A DNA stretch of 64,000 bases from Holdemania sp. Marseille-P2844 (GCF_900120005.1 NZ_LT635452.1:1-64000), one strand, 5' to 3'. Positions 49,253 to 58,946 are shown, counted from the stretch's first letter. Made by a program: numbers and translations. Notes: generated by a model not told the origin, from the sequence alone.

Positions 49253-50962
49253 ATGGACGAAAAGCAAGTGGAACTGATTGAAGTTGAAACGCTGAAACCG
49301 GAAAAGAAACCGGAGAAAAAGAAACAAAAACGGAAATTGACGATGCCGAAGAAGAAAACATTCATTCTCGGCGCGGTTGGACTGTTAGTCCTGTATATCG
49401 TCGTTTCCAATCTGACGCGCAAGCCCCCGCTGCCTGCCGTCGCGGTGACGCCGGTGACGCGGGGCAATATTGAACAGACGCTGGATACCAGCGGTCTGGT
49501 TTCCTCCTTATCGGAGAAGACGTATTTTTCGCCGGTCAGCGCCAACATCGCAAAGCTTCCGGTCGCGGTCGGCGATAATGTCAGCGCAGGCGATCTGATC
49601 GTCGGCTACGATCTGGATTCGATTCAGGAACAGGTGCAGAAAGCCAATCTGGAGCTGACGGCCGCCCGCAGCGGATATCACGACAGTCTGAACAAAAGCA
49701 ACGAAAAGGCCGACGAATACAGCCAGGCCAAGCACGACGCTGAAAAGCTTTATGCCGAGGCTAACGATCTGCGCAGCAAGGTGGCCGGACTGAAGGATCA
49801 GCTGGCCCAGGCGCAGAAGGAACAAGCCGGGCAGGAAGCCAACAATGCGGTCAACCAGCAGAAAATTGCCGAGCTGCAGAAGGAAGCGGCTGATCTGGAA
49901 ACGGAGCAAGCCCAGCTGGAGCCGCAGATCGCCGAGAAGCAGCGGCAGATTGCCGAGAAACAGGAAAAGCTGGATGCGCTTGTCAATCAGCCGGAAACGG
50001 ATTCTTCAGCCAGTCCTGCGCCGACTGAGGATCACAGCGCTGAAATTGAGCGGCTGAAACAGGAAATCAGTACACTGCAGAGTGAACTGGACGCGTTGAA
50101 CAAGACGCAGGCCGATAACGATCAGCGTCAGAAACAGATTGCCGACGAGATCCAGCAGCTTCAAAGCGCCGGCGGCGCGGCGGCGGCCAAGGTCGTCCAG
50201 CTGCAGGCCGATCTGGAAAAAGCGTCGACGGAATTAAGTCAGAAGGAAGCGGAACTGGCCAAGCGGGAGAGCGTCCGCGATTCCGCGCAGGCTTCGATTC
50301 TGTCTGATGAAATGAAAACGCAGCTGCAGGCGAACACAAACCTGAGCGAGCTGGCCGCGATGAGCACCAACGAATTGCTGCAGCTGGCCCGCGCCGGCAT
50401 CAAGGCGGAATTCTCCGGCATCGTCACCAAGGTCAACACCAAGGAAGGCGCCGCGACCGCCGAAGGCACAGAGCTGATTACTGTCGCTTCCAACCGCGAG
50501 GTTATGGTTGAAATTTCAATCACGAAATACGACCTGGAAAAAATCGCAGTCGGACAAAAAGCAGAAATTACTTTAGCCGGTCATCAATACACCGGCACAG
50601 TTGAAAAAATCAGCAGGGTGGCCGAGACTAACGCTCAGGGCACGCCGGTGATTCATGCCCAGGTTCGTTTCGACAATCCGGACGACAACATCTTCTTGGG
50701 CGTGGAAGCCAAGGTTTCCGTCAACACCGCGAAAGCGGAGAACACGCTGCTGGTACCGGTGGAAGCGATCAATACCGACCGTCAGGGCAGCTTCGTCTAC
50801 GCTGTGGAAAACGGGCTGTTGATCCACAAAGCAGTTGAGACAGGCGTGACTTCCGACGCCGCCGCGGAAATCAAATCCGGCCTCAGCGAAGGTGATCTGA
50901 TCGTGCTGAGCGCCGCCGCAGGACTGCAGGAGGGAATGCAGGTTACGCCTGTCCAGCAGTAA
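49253..50962 (+). CDS. HlyD/RND-type adaptor with long coiled coil
   Basis: Membrane-fusion (HlyD/RND) adaptor of 569 residues. A short cytoplasmic lysine-rich part, one membrane helix (about residues 38-55), a lipoyl-like half (about 65-115), a long coiled coil with many Gln/Glu/Ala heptads (about 118-380), the second lipoyl half and a beta-barrel plus C-terminal domain. The coiled coil is unusually long compared with MacA (about 370 residues in total). It would link the MacB permease to an extracellular partner or substrate. It starts 2 bp after the ATPase stop. Confidence 0.87.
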   Translation: MDEKQVELIEVETLKPEKKPEKKKQKRKLTMPKKKTFILGAVGLLVLYIVVSNLTRKPPLPAVAVTPVTRGNIEQTLDTSGLVSSLSEKTYFSPVSANIAKLPVAVGDNVSAGDLIVGYDLDSIQEQVQKANLELTAARSGYHDSLNKSNEKADEYSQAKHDAEKLYAEANDLRSKVAGLKDQLAQAQKEQAGQEANNAVNQQKIAELQKEAADLETEQAQLEPQIAEKQRQIAEKQEKLDALVNQPETDSSASPAPTEDHSAEIERLKQEISTLQSELDALNKTQADNDQRQKQIADEIQQLQSAGGAAAAKVVQLQADLEKASTELSQKEAELAKRESVRDSAQASILSDEMKTQLQANTNLSELAAMSTNELLQLARAGIKAEFSGIVTKVNTKEGAATAEGTELITVASNREVMVEISITKYDLEKIAVGQKAEITLAGHQYTGTVEKISRVAETNAQGTPVIHAQVRFDNPDDNIFLGVEAKVSVNTAKAENTLLVPVEAINTDRQGSFVYAVENGLLIHKAVETGVTSDAAAEIKSGLSEGDLIVLSAAAGLQEGMQVTPVQQ

Positions 50963-50974
50963 AGGAGGCCGCAG

Positions 50975-52192
50975 ATGACGCAGCTATTTGAATATATAAA
51001 GATGGCGGTCAAGAATATCCGGGCCAACAAGGGCCGGTCGATTCTGACGATGCTGGGCATTATTATCGGCATCTCCTCCGTTATCATGATTATGGCGATC
51101 GGCAACGGCGCCAAGGGAACGATCAGCGACGAACTCAACAGTATCGCCGGGGGTCAGATCTATATTTACGCAAGTCAGAACTACACCGCCGGGGAACCGG
51201 TGGCGATTACGGAGAAAGACATCGACACGATCAAAACGAAGATCGACCATATCAAGGGTGTGACCCCGACGCTGGGCGCCTGGGGCAGCGCGCTGACGCA
51301 GAAAGGAACCTTTGATTTGTCGATCAGCGGCGGCAATCCGGATCTGGGCGCGATGTCAGTGCAGCCGATGCTGCACGGCCGTTATTTTGATCAGTCAGAT
51401 TTTGAAGGCGGCCGCCTGGTCGGCGTGATCGGCGAGTCGGATGCCAAAAAGCTGTTTGGGACGGCGGATATCGTCGGCATGGCGATCGAAGCCTCGATCA
51501 TGAACGTCACCAAGGATATCCGGATCATCGGCGTACGCAAGGACGTCGAGGGCACCTTTGTATCCTCAACCTATGAAGGTGCGCCCATCTCGATGGAAAT
51601 GCCCCATACCGCGCTGCAGGCGTTTGATATCGGTACGGAGGATTTCGGAAGCATTTACATTATTTCCGAGGGCAACGAATATTCCGCAGCCGTCGCCCAA
51701 TCGGCGCTGAGCCTGCTTGACAGCCGTCATCAGACTCAGGGCAAGGGCGCGTTTCTGATGCAGGAATTCAATGAACAGATGGGGCAGATCAACGAAGTGC
51801 TGAACATGATCACGACGTTCATCTCCTTTGTCGCGGCGATCAGTCTTTTAGTCGGCGGGATCGGCGTTATGAACATCATGTTGGTATCCGTCACGGAAAG
51901 AACCCGGGAGATCGGCATCCGCAAAGGTCTGGGCGCGCGGACAAGCTCGATCCTGTGGCAGTTTCTGGCTGAATCGGCGATCATCACGGCGATCGGCGGC
52001 ATCATCGGGATTGTTTTGGGAATCGGCGGGGCAGAGCTGTTGTGCCTGGTGATGCCGCTGACTCCGCGCATCAGCCTGTCCACAATCCTGATCGCGACGC
52101 TGTTCTCCTCGGCCATTGGGATTTTCTTCGGAATCATGCCGGCCCGCAAAGCGGCGAATCTTTCGCCGATTGAAGCGCTCCGCCGCGATTAA
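50975..52192 (+). CDS. MacB/FtsX-type ABC permease
   Basis: ABC permease of 405 residues with the MacB_PCD and FtsX layout: an N-terminal membrane helix (about 22-45) after the NIRANKGRSILTMLGIIIGI segment, a large extracellular domain (about 55-270) and three C-terminal helices (near 275-300, 325-355 and 365-390). The loop GVMNIMLVSVTERTREIGIR is a family signature. It is the membrane part of the export system encoded upstream; the operon appears to end here, since the next gene has its own promoter. Confidence 0.9.
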   Translation: MTQLFEYIKMAVKNIRANKGRSILTMLGIIIGISSVIMIMAIGNGAKGTISDELNSIAGGQIYIYASQNYTAGEPVAITEKDIDTIKTKIDHIKGVTPTLGAWGSALTQKGTFDLSISGGNPDLGAMSVQPMLHGRYFDQSDFEGGRLVGVIGESDAKKLFGTADIVGMAIEASIMNVTKDIRIIGVRKDVEGTFVSSTYEGAPISMEMPHTALQAFDIGTEDFGSIYIISEGNEYSAAVAQSALSLLDSRHQTQGKGAFLMQEFNEQMGQINEVLNMITTFISFVAAISLLVGGIGVMNIMLVSVTERTREIGIRKGLGARTSSILWQFLAESAIITAIGGIIGIVLGIGGAELLCLVMPLTPRISLSTILIATLFSSAIGIFFGIMPARKAANLSPIEALRRD

Positions 52193-52357
52193 CGAAAATC
52201 GCTGCGCTTGGTTTCTCAAGGAAAATCAACCGCGAATAATTCTCAAACCGGAACGGAAGGCTTTATGCCGGCAGCTCCGGTTTTTCTTCGGGCGCTTCAA
52301 GGAGAGCGGGCAGAGTCTGTCAATTTCCTTAAAAAGGGCAGCTGTGAAGTTTCGGCA

Positions 52358-52366
52358 TGGTATAAT
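52358..52366 (+). promoter_or_regulatory. Extended -10 promoter
   Basis: TGGTATAAT (52358-52366), extended -10. Transcription should start near 52373, so the start codon must lie downstream. Confidence 0.6.
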
Positions 52367-52390
52367 AAAAAAAGAAATGGGGGAATCGGA

Positions 52391-53275
52391 TTGAATGACA
52401 CTTTAGCGCAGCTGAATCACCGGCGGGAAAGGATCATGGCGGTAACCTTGCTGGGCTACACCCTGATGGTGCTGGGAGTTCTTCTGTTATTTTCCAGCGT
52501 TTCTTTCGGAATATTGACCGGGATTGTCGGGGGCGGTTTGATTCTGGCGATCAACCTGACAGAAAAGCCGAAGTATGTCCGGGCGTATAAAAATCAGATC
52601 GTGCTGGCGGTATTACGGGAAATGTTTGAGGATGTTCATTTAAATCTCGACGCCGGGTTTAATCAGGAATGGGTTGAGGACGCTCATTTCATCCCGACGG
52701 GCAATCGTTTCTTCAGCGATGATCAGATATCGGGCAGCTGCCGCGGCTGTCTGTTCCGCCGCAGCGATGTTCTCACTCAGCAGGTGACGCATACCGGAAA
52801 AACAACAACCGTTACGACCTTGTTTGAAGGACCGTGGATGGTGTTTGAATTCCCGAAAAGCTTTGGGCATTATCTGCTGGTGCGGGAAAAAGAATTTCTG
52901 TCTAATGGCAAGCCGGGCGGCTGGTTCAGTGGTTTGAAAACCGAACGTATCGCCATGGAAAGCGAAGAATTCAATGAGAAGTTTGAGGTCTATGCTGAGG
53001 ATGAACATGAAGCGTTTTACCTGCTGACACCGCAGTTTATGGAAAAACTGGAACAGGCGGAACGTGAAATCGCCGGCCGGATGTATTATGGTTTTTTCGA
53101 TCATGAATTCCACGTGGCGGTGGATAACCGGCAGAACAGCTTTGAGCCGCCGGTATTTACGCCGATCACCCCGGCGCAGCTGGAAGAGATCCGGACGGAA
53201 GCACGGTTAGTGTGCGAGCTGATCGATCTGCTTCACCTCGCGGACAGAGAAGGTGGGCAACGGCCAAAGCCTTAA
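52391..53275 (+). CDS. DUF3137 membrane protein
   Basis: A 294-residue protein with two adjacent membrane helices near residues 18-52 and a soluble domain of DUF3137 type (FFSDDQISGSCRGC, LFEGPWMVFEFPKSF, the final region with VAVDNRQNSFEPP). The TTG at 52391 is taken as start: AATGGGGG lies 7 bp upstream and the promoter rules out the longer frame from 52208. The DUF3137 and LemA genes are commonly adjacent, as here, and their joint role is unknown. Confidence 0.78.
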   Translation: MNDTLAQLNHRRERIMAVTLLGYTLMVLGVLLLFSSVSFGILTGIVGGGLILAINLTEKPKYVRAYKNQIVLAVLREMFEDVHLNLDAGFNQEWVEDAHFIPTGNRFFSDDQISGSCRGCLFRRSDVLTQQVTHTGKTTTVTTLFEGPWMVFEFPKSFGHYLLVREKEFLSNGKPGGWFSGLKTERIAMESEEFNEKFEVYAEDEHEAFYLLTPQFMEKLEQAEREIAGRMYYGFFDHEFHVAVDNRQNSFEPPVFTPITPAQLEEIRTEARLVCELIDLLHLADREGGQRPKP

Positions 53276-53351
53276 GCTCAAATTGTTACAAAACAAGCGG
53301 ATTTCATTTCATAAATTACAGAAATAAACCAGATAAGAAAGGCGGGGAGGA

Positions 53352-53885
53352 ATGATGACGATTTTGTTGATCGGGGCGATCGCATTGATCGTATATGGCA
53401 TACTTCTTTACAATCAATTAGTCAGGTGTCGGATTAAATGTGAAGAAGCGCTGTCGGGAATTGACGTCGCATTGGTCAAACGCTATGATACGCTGACCAA
53501 TATTCAGGAAACGGTGAAAGGGTATGTCAAGCATGAACAGACGACGCTGGTCGAATTGACGAGACTGCGCGCGACGATGACGCTGGCGGAAAAAGCAGAG
53601 CTGGCGGATCAGTATGCTCAGGCTCAGAAACGGCTGATGATGTTGGCGGAAGGCTATCCGCAGCTGCAGGCGTCCGCGAATTTTCTGCAGCTGCAGGAAA
53701 CGATCGCTGATGTTGAGGAACACCTGCAGGCAGCTCGTCGGGCGTATAACGCCAATGTGGCGCGGTACAACGAGAAGCTTCAGATGTTTCCGTCCAGTCT
53801 GATCGCCGGCCTGATTCATGCGGAAGCCAAAGCCTTTTTCCAGGCCGAGCTGGATCAGCGTGATAATGTGAATGTTTCATTTTAA
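53352..53885 (+). CDS. lemA: LemA-family protein
   Basis: LemA-family protein of 177 residues: an N-terminal membrane helix (about 2-20), then helical bundle segments, with the family pattern YNQLVRCRIKCEEALSGIDV and ALVKRYDTLTNIQETVKGYV near the start (usual: N-x-LV...A-x-x-x-IDVQLKRR-x-D). It follows the DUF3137 gene by 76 bp with GGGGAGG before the ATG. LemA proteins are membrane-linked, N-out, of unclear function. Confidence 0.85.
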   Translation: MMTILLIGAIALIVYGILLYNQLVRCRIKCEEALSGIDVALVKRYDTLTNIQETVKGYVKHEQTTLVELTRLRATMTLAEKAELADQYAQAQKRLMMLAEGYPQLQASANFLQLQETIADVEEHLQAARRAYNANVARYNEKLQMFPSSLIAGLIHAEAKAFFQAELDQRDNVNVSF

Positions 53886-53904
53886 AGGAAAAAAGCAATC
53901 GGAG

Positions 53905-53932
53905 AGCTGTAGCACAAACGTTACAGCTTTTT
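53905..53932 (+). terminator. Hairpin terminator after lemA
   Basis: AGCTGTA (53905-53911) pairs with TACAGCT (53922-53928), followed by TTTT. Confidence 0.7.
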
Positions 53933-54101
53933 AAATAGAAAGAAGAGCACAAAAGATCGGAAAAGGAAATTGAAAACAAAACGGTATTGAGTTATAATGA
54001 GCTTAGAAAGATTAACTCAAAAAAGTATTTTTACAAATTTCAATTCTTTTAGGGGGCTTTTCCTGATTTTCCGCAATATTAATATTAGGAGGCTTCTGAA
54101 T

Positions 54102-55187
54102 ATGAAACAAAATAACTTACTTCTCAACATTTCCGATCAACAATTACAGCAGGCGGGACTGACCCGCGCTCAGGCTAGAAAAAGTCTGGCCGCTCTTGAT
54201 TATCGGGATAACGACGTGTTCCGTCATGTGATGAACGCGGAGAATCCGGTTTCCCGAAAGATTCTGACGATGTATCTCTCGGATTTGCTTCATCGGCGGA
54301 TTGTGTGGATAGGATCGGAAGCGACAGAACCGGTGAAGGCAAACTTCCGGGAGAAAGGGGTCCGCTACGACGTCATGGTGAGGATCCGGGATGATCAGGG
54401 AAAGCCGATGCTGGTAAATTTAGAAATGCAGAATTATCGGATGGCGGAATCGTTATCGCTGCGGTCGCAGGGCTATGCTTCACGGATGGTTTCCGATCAA
54501 ATTGAAGTGGGCGGCAGCTTTGATTTTATTCCTGTGCTTCAGATCATGATTACCAAGCGGATGCCGGAGATGAAAGCGAGTCGTGAATACCTGCATTACC
54601 ACCGGTATACCAATGAAAAAACAAGCAAACGGATGCCGAAGGAACGCTGCCGGACGCTTTGGATCGAGATGGAAAAAACACAGGCGTTGGAGAGGATTCC
54701 GACAGAACAATGGCGGATTTCAGACAAGATCACATATATGCTTCGATACAGCCGGGATCCGAAAAAGCAGAAGATCATTCATGAATTGATAGAGAAAGAG
54801 GAGGTTATTCGAATGATGGAAGAAAAGCGGATGGATTTTTTAAAGGATACCAGTTATGCGATCGCCAAGATGCGGATGAAATATGACGAGATGGATGAGA
54901 AGACGGTGTATAAAAAAGGCATAAAAAAAGGGATGCGGAAAGGTGTAAAGAAAGGCGTGAAACAAGGGAAAATATCCTTGTTGAAGGAGTTACTGCGGCA
55001 GAAATGGGAATTAACGGAAAGCGATGAGAAAGTCTTAGATGATTTAAACGAAGCGAAAGTGAATCAGATCGTCCAAGTTTTGAATAGAATAAATACCTCG
55101 GAAGACCTCCATCATCAGCTTAAAAAACTTTCTGATTCAAAGCATGAAGCTGAGAACATAACTCAGCTGTTCTATACTCATGACTAA
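54102..55187 (+). CDS. Rpn-like PD-(D/E)xK nuclease/transposase-type protein
   Basis: A 361-residue protein of the Rpn family of recombination-promoting nucleases (PD-(D/E)xK family transposase annotation). The nuclease core is RYDVMVRI...LVNLEMQNY, with the Asp and Glu-x-Gln of the active site near residues 84-108. The second half is charged and helical, ending in KKGIKKGMRKGVKKGVKQGK, a repeat-like basic run. The ATG at 54102 has TAGGAGG upstream; the frame is open back to 53997 but AT-rich non-coding sequence is included there. The gene is more AT-rich than neighbours, consistent with transfer. Confidence 0.82.
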   Translation: MKQNNLLLNISDQQLQQAGLTRAQARKSLAALDYRDNDVFRHVMNAENPVSRKILTMYLSDLLHRRIVWIGSEATEPVKANFREKGVRYDVMVRIRDDQGKPMLVNLEMQNYRMAESLSLRSQGYASRMVSDQIEVGGSFDFIPVLQIMITKRMPEMKASREYLHYHRYTNEKTSKRMPKERCRTLWIEMEKTQALERIPTEQWRISDKITYMLRYSRDPKKQKIIHELIEKEEVIRMMEEKRMDFLKDTSYAIAKMRMKYDEMDEKTVYKKGIKKGMRKGVKKGVKQGKISLLKELLRQKWELTESDEKVLDDLNEAKVNQIVQVLNRINTSEDLHHQLKKLSDSKHEAENITQLFYTHD

Positions 55188-55330
55188 GTGGATCTGGACT
55201 TCGAAGGATCGGATTCAGGATAACGTGAAGTTGGGAAAAAGTTCGTTAGAGTCAAATCATGGAGATGAAAATGGAAAGGATAGAATCGGATGACGAGCAG
55301 GAGTCACAACTCACAATTCCAACTATGAAA

Positions 55331-55362
55331 AACCCCCTCGATTCGAAGATCAGAGAGGGTTT
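55331..55362 (-). terminator. Terminator of the minus-strand FemAB/isomerase operon
   Basis: AACCC and CTC pair with GAG and GGGTT (55331-55361) with single bulges. On the minus strand five T follow. The rest of the 219-bp gap (55188-55406) shows nothing recognisable. Confidence 0.55.
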
Positions 55363-55406
55363 AAGAAACTGATTTTAAGCTGTGGTGGAATATCAGGGAC
55401 ACTTTT

Positions 55407-56171
55407 TTAAAGACAGACGCTGTGCGATAACCATTTTTGCAGAGCTACCATATCCTGGCGGAACTGCGCCGGCTGATCCTCTTTGACAAATTCCAGAATC
55501 AGCGGAATTTCGCGGGGAATGAAAGTCAGCCAGTGCTTCCAGGCTGCTTCCTGAGCTGCGAGCGGCAGCCGCGTGTTGTCGGGCAACCAGCTGAACACAT
55601 GGACGCGCGTCAGCCAGGGCAGGATCGCCTCTAATTCCCGACTGTTTTCTTCCACGGTGAGCTCGGGATTAGGCTGCCAGTAGGTCTTGCAATTTGAGCG
55701 GTTAACGGCCTTAAGCAGCTTCACGGCGGAAGCGCTGTTATCCGTCAGCGATTTGCGATGATATTCAAACGCGACGTCTATCTCAACTTTGGCCGCCAGT
55801 TCGCAGCATCGCTGCGTTTCCGCAACAGCCCGCTGGAAAAAATCGTCGTCGGCTTGCGCGGAGGCTGTGCGCCCGGCCCAGATCCGCACACACGGCGCTC
55901 CCAGCTTAACGGCCGTATCAAGATAAGCCTGAAAATCAATGTCCGGATTAAGACCTTGATTCAGTTTGTAATAACTGCCATAAGAGAACACCGCCAGCTG
56001 GTTTTGACGGCAGGCTTCCGCAGCTCTGGCTGCCAGATCCAGCCGATTTGCGGGCACGTGGACGTCGCTGCCCCATTCGATTCCGGTACAGCCGGTTTCC
56101 CTAGCCAGCGTGATGATCTGATCGGCGGTCAGCTGACGGAAGGTGACTGAGGTCAGCCCGACCGGCCTCAT
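55407..56171 (-). CDS. Sugar phosphate isomerase/epimerase-like TIM-barrel protein
   Basis: A 254-residue TIM-barrel protein of the xylose-isomerase-like (AP endonuclease 2) superfamily. Typical segments are GLTSVTFRQLTADQIITLAR at the start, CTGIEWGSDVHVP, and VAFEYHRKSLTDN with metal-ligand-like Glu and His near residue 137. Such proteins act as sugar epimerases, isomerases or dehydratases; the substrate is not known. It is the last gene of a three-gene unit with FemAB proteins and overlaps the previous one by 4 bp, so a role linked to cell-wall sugars is possible but not shown. Confidence 0.78.
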   Translation of the reverse strand: MRPVGLTSVTFRQLTADQIITLARETGCTGIEWGSDVHVPANRLDLAARAAEACRQNQLAVFSYGSYYKLNQGLNPDIDFQAYLDTAVKLGAPCVRIWAGRTASAQADDDFFQRAVAETQRCCELAAKVEIDVAFEYHRKSLTDNSASAVKLLKAVNRSNCKTYWQPNPELTVEENSRELEAILPWLTRVHVFSWLPDNTRLPLAAQEAAWKHWLTFIPREIPLILEFVKEDQPAQFRQDMVALQKWLSHSVCL

Positions 56172-57400
56172 GAATGCTTCTCCTGTTTGCCATACCGCAG
56201 CGAGATGAGCTTGCGTTTTACCCGACGGCGGAAGCGATCCGCCTTTTTCCAGCGGGCAGTGCGCGCCGGCTTGCGGATATAGTCGAATTCGCCGATCCGT
56301 TCCGTATAAACGGAACCAAACGAACGCTTGTAATCATACAATCCATAATGCGGATCAGACTTGTCCGTCACTCCGGAGAATCCGCACATGTCGTAATGCA
56401 GGACGCCGTGGTTTTTCATGTCTTCGACGGCGAACCGGTGCAGGTTATCCACGGCCTTGATAAAGTTGAAATCCTTGTGGTTATAGGTGTAAAGATCCCA
56501 GGATTGCGCGCCGAATCGCAGGAACAATCCGGCGGCAATCGCCGGATTTGCGCCGTATTGCGCTTTTAGCGCAGCGGCTTTTTCTTTTTCTTTTAACTTG
56601 GACTGCAGCGCTTCGGGGTCTTTGTGATATTTACCGCTGTCAATTTCCTGCTGGATACCGTTGATCATCTGATCAAGGTCAATTTCAGTGACATACAGTA
56701 CGGCGTGATCGCCAAAGGCATCCAACAGCGCTTCAAAGAAGGACTGCGGATGCGGCTTAAAGCCCTGAATCTGGGAAAGCTGCCGTTCAAATTCGCACAG
56801 CTGCGGCAAATCGTCTTTGGTACCTAAGCGGGTTGTCACGCCGATCACGGCATGCCGGCGCAGACTGTTCTGGCGCGCCTTGGAAAAATGCCTGACGATT
56901 TCTTCGATGGAAGGCGTCAGGTCGATAATCAGCGTGTAGCGGTTGACCCAGCTGCCATTGTAGGCATAGCCGTATCCCTTATGCACAAACCCCAGCGATG
57001 TCAGCAGTGCTGTTATTACTTCGTGATTTTCACCGCCTTCGATCGGATTGCCCTTGATATCCCGCTCCATCCGCAAGACGTTCGGATCCACCCGCAGAAA
57101 GTCCACTTTGGCGTTTTCCGCCAGCTGAATCAATCCCCGCAGGCATTGTTCGCACAGTTGGGGATCGTCATAATTCAGGCAAGGTCCCCAGGGAACATAA
57201 TAGTAGTGAATACCTGGCGACTTCCGCTCCAGAATCATCGCTGTGCCTTTCAGCTGTGCCTGCTCGTAGAAGCCGATAAAATGCGGCTGATCCTGCTTCT
57301 GCAGCTTCGCCCACAGCGAAGTTTTCATGTAATGTCCGTAGGGATGAGCGCTGACAAAGGCGTCCAGCTGCACATCTGAAATTTGTTTACAGGTGATCAA
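56168..57400 (-). CDS. FemAB-type peptidyltransferase 1
   Basis: FemX/FemAB-family aminoacyltransferase of 410 residues that adds amino acids from aminoacyl-tRNA to the lysine or diamino-acid side chain of lipid II. The two GNAT-like halves are visible, with VPWGPCLNYDDPQLC in the first and DLYTYNHKDFNFIKAVDNLHR in the second. A charged helical arm (about residues 240-285) lies between them. The TTG at 57400 is the start: AAGGAGGG lies 7 bp before it and its TTGA overlaps the upstream stop by 4 bp. The longer frame from an ATG at 57421 has no site. Confidence 0.85.
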   Translation of the reverse strand: MITCKQISDVQLDAFVSAHPYGHYMKTSLWAKLQKQDQPHFIGFYEQAQLKGTAMILERKSPGIHYYYVPWGPCLNYDDPQLCEQCLRGLIQLAENAKVDFLRVDPNVLRMERDIKGNPIEGGENHEVITALLTSLGFVHKGYGYAYNGSWVNRYTLIIDLTPSIEEIVRHFSKARQNSLRRHAVIGVTTRLGTKDDLPQLCEFERQLSQIQGFKPHPQSFFEALLDAFGDHAVLYVTEIDLDQMINGIQQEIDSGKYHKDPEALQSKLKEKEKAAALKAQYGANPAIAAGLFLRFGAQSWDLYTYNHKDFNFIKAVDNLHRFAVEDMKNHGVLHYDMCGFSGVTDKSDPHYGLYDYKRSFGSVYTERIGEFDYIRKPARTARWKKADRFRRRVKRKLISLRYGKQEKHS

Positions 57401-58632
57401 TGCGATTCCCTCCTTAACCATTGCCGGCGTAATTCCTTAACCTTGGGCAAAAGCTGGGTCCAGATCGGATACAGCAGCGGCTTGCATGGCAGACTGAATT
57501 CGCCGAGATAGACGTCGATTTCAGGTGAAAACGACGACTTGAAGATGAACAGCCCGTCGTCCAGCGTGCCTTCCACGCCGCCGAAGTTAAACCGCGTGCA
57601 GCCTTGTTCAAAGGCCCATTGAATGCCGCGGCAGCGCAGTGCGTAAGCAGCCAGATAGCGGCGGTATTTCTCGTTTAAGCCGGAATACAACAGCTCGCAG
57701 GTCGTGCCGTCGTGAACTAACAACAACGCACTGACCAAAATGTCGCGGCCGTCTTCCTGAGCCTGCTGGCGCAGCCTGAGCTTTTCAGCGTCGAGATCGG
57801 CAATTTGTTTTTCCAGCTGTACGCGTTTTTTATTCGCTTTTTCGTCCAGCTCGTTTCGATGCTGACAAAGACCGCGTTGCTTTTCTTCGACCAGTGCCAG
57901 CGCATGATCATAATCCAGATGAGCGGCCAGAATGCAGGCATGATCGCCGAAGTTTTCCATGATCGTGCGGAAATAATCCTCATTGCGCAGGTGGATATTT
58001 TTACGCTGTTCCGTATATTTGATCATTTCGGCTAATTCGTGGACATGCTCAATCCCCCAAATTTCGATCTGAATGCCTTTGGCAAAACTGTTATGAATTT
58101 TCTCACGGGTCTTCTTCGGAAAGCAGGCTTCCCAGTTTTCCTGATGGGAAAAGCAAAGCTGAAAGCGCGGCTGCACCGTTTCGCTGATCAGCTTCGTATA
58201 GCCCGCAAAATGGGTTTTTGCCTTCGCCAGCTGTTGCGGAATCGGACTGCGGGCGTTCCAGGCGGCTTCTTTTTGATCCAAGTCAAAGCTGCCGATGATG
58301 AGATAGGGATCAAATTTGCATTCCACCGCACCCTGCTTCGCGCAGAAACGCCGGATCGCAGTTAAGAAGAACGCAGTCTGTTGGGGATCATCGTAGTCCA
58401 TGATCGGTCCGCGGGGAATATAGGCCAGCTTCATGCCCAGCGGCAGTTTGCGGAACAGAATCATCGCTGCTCCGCACAGCTGCCCGTCGCAGGTCATGCC
58501 GACAAATTTTGAAGTCCATTCCTTCTTGACGTTGGCCCAGGCTTCAGTCTGATATATATTATTGCATCGGCTGGCACGGGTGAAATCGTCCAGCTGCTTC
58601 CCTGTAATTGACTCGCAAAACTGCAAATTCAT
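57397..58632 (-). CDS. FemAB-type peptidyltransferase 2
   Basis: FemAB-family protein of 411 residues, a paralog of the one at 56168: the N-terminal pattern (TRASRCNNIYQTEAWANVKK) and the RGPIMDYDDPQ segment match it. A coiled helical arm rich in Lys/Glu/Gln lies near 245-290, as in FemX/MurM. It would add the first or second cross-bridge residue; two proteins suggest a two-residue bridge. GGAGG lies before the ATG at 58632. It is the first gene of the unit. Confidence 0.87.
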   Translation of the reverse strand: MNLQFCESITGKQLDDFTRASRCNNIYQTEAWANVKKEWTSKFVGMTCDGQLCGAAMILFRKLPLGMKLAYIPRGPIMDYDDPQQTAFFLTAIRRFCAKQGAVECKFDPYLIIGSFDLDQKEAAWNARSPIPQQLAKAKTHFAGYTKLISETVQPRFQLCFSHQENWEACFPKKTREKIHNSFAKGIQIEIWGIEHVHELAEMIKYTEQRKNIHLRNEDYFRTIMENFGDHACILAAHLDYDHALALVEEKQRGLCQHRNELDEKANKKRVQLEKQIADLDAEKLRLRQQAQEDGRDILVSALLLVHDGTTCELLYSGLNEKYRRYLAAYALRCRGIQWAFEQGCTRFNFGGVEGTLDDGLFIFKSSFSPEIDVYLGEFSLPCKPLLYPIWTQLLPKVKELRRQWLRRESH

Positions 58633-58655
58633 AATGAGTTCGCCTCCAATGCTTT

Positions 58656-58664
58656 ATTATAGCA
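58656..58664 (-). promoter_or_regulatory. Extended -10 promoter of the FemAB operon
   Basis: On the minus strand TGCTATAAT occurs (complement of 58656-58664), about 25 bp before the ATG at 58632. Confidence 0.55.
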
Positions 58665-58791
58665 TACCCGCCCTTAACTTTCTCCAGTCGTTTTAAAATC
58701 CCGGCCAGGATCCATCCTGATCAGGGGAGAAAAAGGGAAAAAGGGGAGGCTGCAGGATGTTCCTTTTTTGACATTTTCAGTAAAAAAAGGG

Positions 58792-58820
58792 TTGCGGTTT
58801 TTAAGGATCAATGGTAATAT
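58792..58820 (+). promoter_or_regulatory. Promoter of tRNA-Val
   Basis: TTGCGG (58792-58797), 17-bp spacer, TAATAT (58815-58820) with TGG before it. It ends 11 bp before the tRNA. Confidence 0.65.
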
Positions 58821-58831
58821 ATTAAAGCACC

Positions 58832-58907
58832 GGACGCTTAGCTCAGTTGGGAGAGCACTTCCTTGACGTGGAAGGGGTCAGGGGTTCGAGTCCCTTAGCG
58901 TCCACCA
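58832..58907 (+). tRNA. trnV: tRNA-Val (GAC anticodon)
   Basis: A 76-nt cloverleaf. The acceptor arm GGACGCT (58832-58838) pairs with AGCGTCC (58897-58903); the anticodon stem CTTCC/GGAAG encloses loop TTGACGT with GAC at 58865-58867; the T-loop GGTTCGAGTCC is canonical. CCA is encoded (58905-58907). Confidence 0.96.
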
Positions 58908-58920
58908 TGATTAATCAGTA

Positions 58921-58946
58921 AAGCTGTCATCAAGACAGCTTTTTTC
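58921..58946 (+). terminator. Rho-independent terminator after tRNA-Val
   Basis: AAGCTGTC (58921-58928) pairs with GACAGCTT (58934-58941), followed by a T run. Confidence 0.85.

Noticed and set aside
54102-55187. Complete insertion sequence
   Set aside because: The Rpn-like protein is annotated as transposase-type, but no terminal inverted repeats or target duplication were seen.
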